Positions 11,780 to 14,264 of a stretch of DNA of 14,264 nucleotides are shown one piece after another. The stretch is from NCBI GenBank assembly GCA_038203095.1, contig JBBREH010000033.1, positions 1-14,264 on the forward strand, given 5' to 3'. Numbering within the stretch: position 1 is the stretch's first letter; each line of letters opens with the position of its first letter. Under the pieces are notes generated by a model that was given only the letters and a program-made list of their open reading frames with translations, was not told the DNA's origin and did not search any database. The position numbers and the translations under genes were made by a program. This stretch comes from PALSA-1336 sp038203095 (lineage in GTDB: Bacteria > Patescibacteriota > Doudnabacteria > UBA920).

Positions 11780-12193
11780 ATGAGTAAAAGTAAACTTATG
11801 TACATTATTATTGCAATAATTTGCCTTACTGTTTTGGCGACTGTTGTGTATCAAATGAAAGTTAAAAACAGCAACGAGGTGTACTTAACCGGAAAAATTA
11901 CGGCCGTGAGTTTTGAGGCAAGTAGAGACGGAGACAGTTTTATTACAGTTGACAATAAATATCAAATAAAACTTAGCGGCGGGAAAAGTGAAAATGCGGA
12001 TATTTGGGGAGAGGTTAGGGGAATTAATTTAGGTGGCGACGGTAGCGAATATGTTGGTAAAAATGTAAAAGTTTACGCAACTAAATATGTAAGCATTGTG
12101 GATCCAAAGACCAACACCTTTACCTCCAATTACGAAAACGATAAGCTAACCATTTCCGGCAGTAAAAAATATTTTGCTGAAGTTTTGCCGTAA
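11780..12193 (+). CDS. Hypothetical membrane-anchored extracytoplasmic protein with beta-rich domain
   Basis: 137 residues. One N-terminal hydrophobic segment (LMYIIIAIICLTVLATVVY, about 6-24) follows SKSK, typical of an uncleaved anchor or signal peptide. The rest, beginning EVYLTGKITAVSFEASRDGDSFITVDNKYQIKL, has alternating short strands and glycine turns and resembles an OB-fold-like barrel. No cysteines are present. The ATG at 11780 has no SD; TTATAT lies just upstream, too close to be its own -10. It ends 10 bases before gatB, so it is very likely in the same transcript. Its function is unknown. Confidence 0.7.
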   Translation: MSKSKLMYIIIAIICLTVLATVVYQMKVKNSNEVYLTGKITAVSFEASRDGDSFITVDNKYQIKLSGGKSENADIWGEVRGINLGGDGSEYVGKNVKVYATKYVSIVDPKTNTFTSNYENDKLTISGSKKYFAEVLP

Positions 12194-12203
12194 GTAAAAT
12201 TTT

Positions 12204-13904
12204 ATGAAAACATTTCCATCCTCAAAAAATTATCAGCCTGTTATTGGTTTTGAAATTCACGTGGAATTAAAAACCAAGTCCAAAATGTTTGGTCAGGCGG
12301 CAAATAATCCGGACCAGAGTGAGCGGAATATGGACATAGACGAGGTTAACACCGGTCAGCCGGGGACTTTGCCTGTGGCTAATAAAGAGGCTATCCGCTT
12401 GGCGGCTTTGGTTGGTTTGGCTTTGAATTGCACTATTGATGAGTGGTCAAAATTTGATAGGAAACATTATTTTTATCCCGACTTGCCCAAAGGTTACCAG
12501 ATTTCGCAGTATGACCAGCCGATATCAAAGAATGGATATTTAGATGTCCAGCTTTCGTCGAATAGCAAGGATTCGACCTCTCTGTCCGCCGGAGGCGGAC
12601 ATCTCCCCTTGCCAGGGGAGAAGGGGAGCACCTGGATAAAGCGGATTGGGATTACCAGGGCGCATCTTGAAGAAGATGCCGGAAAAAATATGCATCCGGA
12701 AGGTTTACCCTACAGTTTGGTAGATTACAACCGCGCCGGTTGCGCGCTTTTGGAAATTGTCACTGAGCCGGATATAGAAAGCGGAGAAGAGGGCAAAGTA
12801 TTTTTGCAGGAACTACGCAACATTATTAGGTATTTAGGAGCTAGTGATTGTGATATGGAAAAAGGCACTATGCGTTGCGAGCCGAATATTTCGGTGCGCA
12901 TGCCTGGGGAAACAGGGTTGCCCAAATATAAAGTGGAAGTAAAAAACATTAACAGTTTTAAATTTGCCGAAGCCGCAATAAATTACGAAATTGCGCGGCA
13001 AACCGAAATTTTAAAAGACGGCGGCACACCCAAGCAGGTAACTATGGGCTGGGATGAAAAAAATAACCGAACCGTGGAACAGAGAAGCAAGGAAGAAGCC
13101 AACGATTATCGCTATTTTCCCGATCCCGATTTGCCGGTATTGCAGTTTACCAAAGAGTATCTCGATAAGTTAAGAGCGGAAATGCCCGAATTGCCGGCGC
13201 AAAAACGTAAAAGGTTTAAAGAAGAATTTGGCTTGAGCGACGCGGACACCGAGAATTTGATAAACTGGAAAGAGTTGGCAAATTATTTTGAGGAAGTGGT
13301 GAGTGAGATTGATGAGTGGATTGAGCAGGAAACTCCAACCACCCCGTCCCGCCAAGGCGGGACACCCCTCCTTGAAAAGGAGGGGAAACTCCGTGGAATA
13401 TCCGAGGACAGCCGCGGAGCCTCTCCTCCTGCCAAGGAGGAGTACCCTGCGTTAGCAGGGGGAGGTGGTATGAATAGGAATTTATTCATTAAACAAGCTG
13501 CCAACTGGTGTTTGCAAGATTTTAGCGCGGCTTTAAATAAGGAATTTAAAAACCCGAATGACGTGAATGTAGCTCCGGAAAATTTCGCTGAGTTACTTAA
13601 ACTAATCGCCCAAGGAAAAATTTCCGTCAGCGCCGCCAAACAGGTATTTAAAGTTATGTATGAAAAGGGCGGTGAGCCATTATCAATTGTCAATGATTTA
13701 GGCCTGCATCAGGTAAGCGATGAATCGGCTTTATCATCAGCCATAGATAATGTCATATCAGCCAACCCCAAAGCCGTAGCCGACTTTAAAGCCGGTGAGC
13801 AAAAAAGTTTTGGTTTTTTGGTGGGACAGACAATGAAGGAACTAAAAGGCAAAGGAAACCCACAAGTGATTAATGAGTTGTTGAAAAAGAAACTAGCATC
13901 CTAA
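12204..13904 (+). CDS. gatB: Aspartyl/glutamyl-tRNA amidotransferase subunit B with two in-frame repeat insertions
   Basis: GatB binds the mischarged tRNA, activates it with ATP and amidates it with ammonia from GatA. Family segments: VIGFEIHVELKTKSKMF (13-29), NTGQPGTLPVAN (49-60), KHYFYPDLPKGYQISQYD (87-104), IGITRAHLEEDAGK (148-161), DYNRAGCALLEIVTEPD, MRCEPNISVR, KVEVKNINSFKF, RSKEEANDYRYFPDPDLPV, and the C-terminal YqeY-like domain (about 430-566, with AAKQVFKVM and GQTMKELKGKGNP). The protein is 566 residues, against about 480 normally. The excess is in two blocks with no family counterpart: about residues 118-144 and 377-425. Both are encoded by stacked stem-loop DNA and keep the frame. 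The first lies in a loop of the catalytic cradle and the second in the helical linker domain, so activity is plausible. No SD precedes the ATG at 12204. Confidence 0.93.
   Translation: MKTFPSSKNYQPVIGFEIHVELKTKSKMFGQAANNPDQSERNMDIDEVNTGQPGTLPVANKEAIRLAALVGLALNCTIDEWSKFDRKHYFYPDLPKGYQISQYDQPISKNGYLDVQLSSNSKDSTSLSAGGGHLPLPGEKGSTWIKRIGITRAHLEEDAGKNMHPEGLPYSLVDYNRAGCALLEIVTEPDIESGEEGKVFLQELRNIIRYLGASDCDMEKGTMRCEPNISVRMPGETGLPKYKVEVKNINSFKFAEAAINYEIARQTEILKDGGTPKQVTMGWDEKNNRTVEQRSKEEANDYRYFPDPDLPVLQFTKEYLDKLRAEMPELPAQKRKRFKEEFGLSDADTENLINWKELANYFEEVVSEIDEWIEQETPTTPSRQGGTPLLEKEGKLRGISEDSRGASPPAKEEYPALAGGGGMNRNLFIKQAANWCLQDFSAALNKEFKNPNDVNVAPENFAELLKLIAQGKISVSAAKQVFKVMYEKGGEPLSIVNDLGLHQVSDESALSSAIDNVISANPKAVADFKAGEQKSFGFLVGQTMKELKGKGNPQVINELLKKKLAS
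12557..12620. repeat. Three stacked stem-loops inserted in gatB (insertion 1)
   Basis: Perfect stems: 12557-12563 with 12571-12577 (7 bp); 12583-12590 with 12594-12601 (8 bp); 12603-12609 with 12614-12620 (7 bp, CTCCCCT/AGGGGAG). They coincide with the non-conserved GatB residues 118-144. Confidence 0.85.
13339..13468. repeat. Multi-stem repeat element inserted in gatB (insertion 2)
   Basis: Five consecutive stem-loops: 13346-13353/13356-13363, 13365-13373/13377-13385, 13389-13396/13412-13419 (one G-U), 13423-13430/13435-13442 and 13445-13450/13455-13460. CCACC (13339-13343) and GGTGG (13464-13468) can close the whole as a multi-branched fold. The second stem matches the secA leader repeat. 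The insertion adds about 49 codons without a stop. Confidence 0.85.
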
Positions 13905-13912
13905 GGGTTATT

Positions 13913-13937
13913 GTGTAGCGTGCCGATTTATCGGCCT
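13913..13937. repeat. Second REP-like repeat, copy 2
   Basis: Exact 25-base copy of 11345-11369, eight bases after the gatB stop. The two copies flank the block holding the 109-aa, 137-aa and gatB genes in the same orientation. Confidence 0.85.
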
Positions 13938-13965
13938 TGATCGGCAACTAGAATATTAAATTTAA

Positions 13966-13999
13966 ATGGCTCAACCCTGCGGTTGAGTCATTGTTTTCT
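13966..13999 (+). terminator. Rho-independent terminator of the gat cluster
   Basis: An 11-bp stem (13966-13976 with 13981-13991, one G-U pair), loop CTGC, then TGTTTTCT. It is the first good terminator after gatB. Confidence 0.75.
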
Positions 14000-14088
14000 C
14001 TTGATTTTGGTTTGGGTGTTGCCTTAGCTTGCCTGCGTAGGCAAAGCTGCACTGCTGCCCAAAATGGCTTTGTGTCAGGATATATATT
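14000..14088. other. Intergenic stretch with a long stem-loop
   Basis: No gene is seen. TTTGGG (14011-14016) can pair with CCCAAA (14058-14063), enclosing AGCTTGCCT (14026-14034) paired with AGGCAAAGCT (14039-14048, one bulge) around a GCGT loop. It resembles dispersed palindromic repeats more than a terminator. Confidence 0.5.
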
Positions 14089-14110
14089 AAAAAACCCCTT
14101 GAATAAGGGG
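14089..14110 (-). terminator. Minus-strand rho-independent terminator
   Basis: On the minus strand, CCCCTT (from 14110-14105), loop ATTC, AAGGGG (14100-14095), then six T's (14094-14089). It would end a leftward transcript entering from the right edge. Confidence 0.7.
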
Positions 14111-14114
14111 AAAT

Positions 14115-14246
14115 GTGTGGTATGAGTCTTGTACAATGGAACATGGCCCCTATCTTTGGAAGGCTTCTAACGGGGAGTGGTACCCCAAACGATGACAGTC
14201 GGATGATTAGTTTTTAAGCTGTACAAAGAATCTCTGCCTGCCACAC
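14115..14246 (-). ncRNA. Candidate structured RNA of unknown class
   Basis: No protein-like frame covers this stretch, yet it has nested pairing: GTGTGG (14115-14120) with CCACAC (14241-14246); TCTTGTACA (14127-14135) with TGTACAAAGA (14220-14229, one bulge); and an inner GGGG (14172-14175)/CCCC (14183-14186) hairpin. A minus-strand terminator lies at its left end. I found no motif of tmRNA, RNase P, SRP, 6S or common riboswitches. It may continue beyond the window. The strand is inferred from the terminator alone. Confidence 0.3.
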
Positions 14247-14264
14247 TTACTTGATGATACTAAA

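Noticed and set aside
13283..13693. 136-codon minus-strand frame over the gatB insertion
   Set aside because: The palindromic insert leaves both strands open; the flanking parts are antisense to conserved GatB segments, so this is a shadow.
14115..14246. tmRNA, RNase P, SRP or 6S RNA
   Set aside because: I looked for the T-loop (GTTCGA), the RNase P ACAGAA and AGAGGAAAGTCC-like cores, the SRP tetraloop region and the 6S rod shape; none is seen on either strand.

Overview
This window looks like a piece of a small, AT-leaning bacterial genome, most likely a Patescibacteria (Candidate Phyla Radiation) member. That rests on several features: a SecA without the C-terminal zinc-binding tail, a GatCAB set spread over short hypothetical genes, many genes without a Shine-Dalgarno (SD) sequence, and abundant GTAG-footed palindromes beside a REP-associated transposase. 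No rRNA or marker tree is available here, so the lineage is inference.

Layout. 1-2370 (minus strand): an operon reading leftwards from an extended -10 promoter near 2365. It encodes LemA, an unknown 101-aa protein, an HtpX-type membrane metalloprotease, and a small protein resembling a subtilase propeptide whose start codon is problematic. 2371-2669 has no convincing gene but holds a perfect 42-bp palindrome. 2670-5430 (plus strand): a histidine block with a TrpR/YerC-type regulator, hisG, hisI and a SLOG/LOG-fold protein. The hisG, hisI and SLOG genes have strong SD sequences and look more GC-rich than their surroundings. 5427-7995: secA with its own promoter. 8007-8603: a REP-associated tyrosine transposase (RAYT) with matching palindromes before, inside and after the gene. 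8612-13999: gatC, gatA, three hypothetical genes and gatB, closed by a terminator. 14000-14264: stem-loops, a minus-strand terminator and a possible structured RNA running in from the right edge.

The most interesting signal is at 3042-3167. The last codons of the YerC-like regulator contain three consecutive His codons. They are followed at once by a stem-loop, a region able to pair with the 5' arm of a downstream terminator, and then that terminator, 42 bases before hisG. This is the layout of a ribosome-mediated histidine attenuator in which the repressor gene itself would act as leader peptide. A trp-operator-like palindrome sits at the regulator's promoter. Together these suggest that hisG is controlled both by repression and by His-tRNA-dependent attenuation.

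Other notable points: 13 perfect ATGAACT heptamers run into the gatA start and form a chain of overlapping ATGA stop/start mini-ORFs; gatB carries two in-frame insertions made of stacked stem-loops; the RAYT has an amber codon where the family is expected to have Trp; gatC may be transcribed as a leaderless mRNA.
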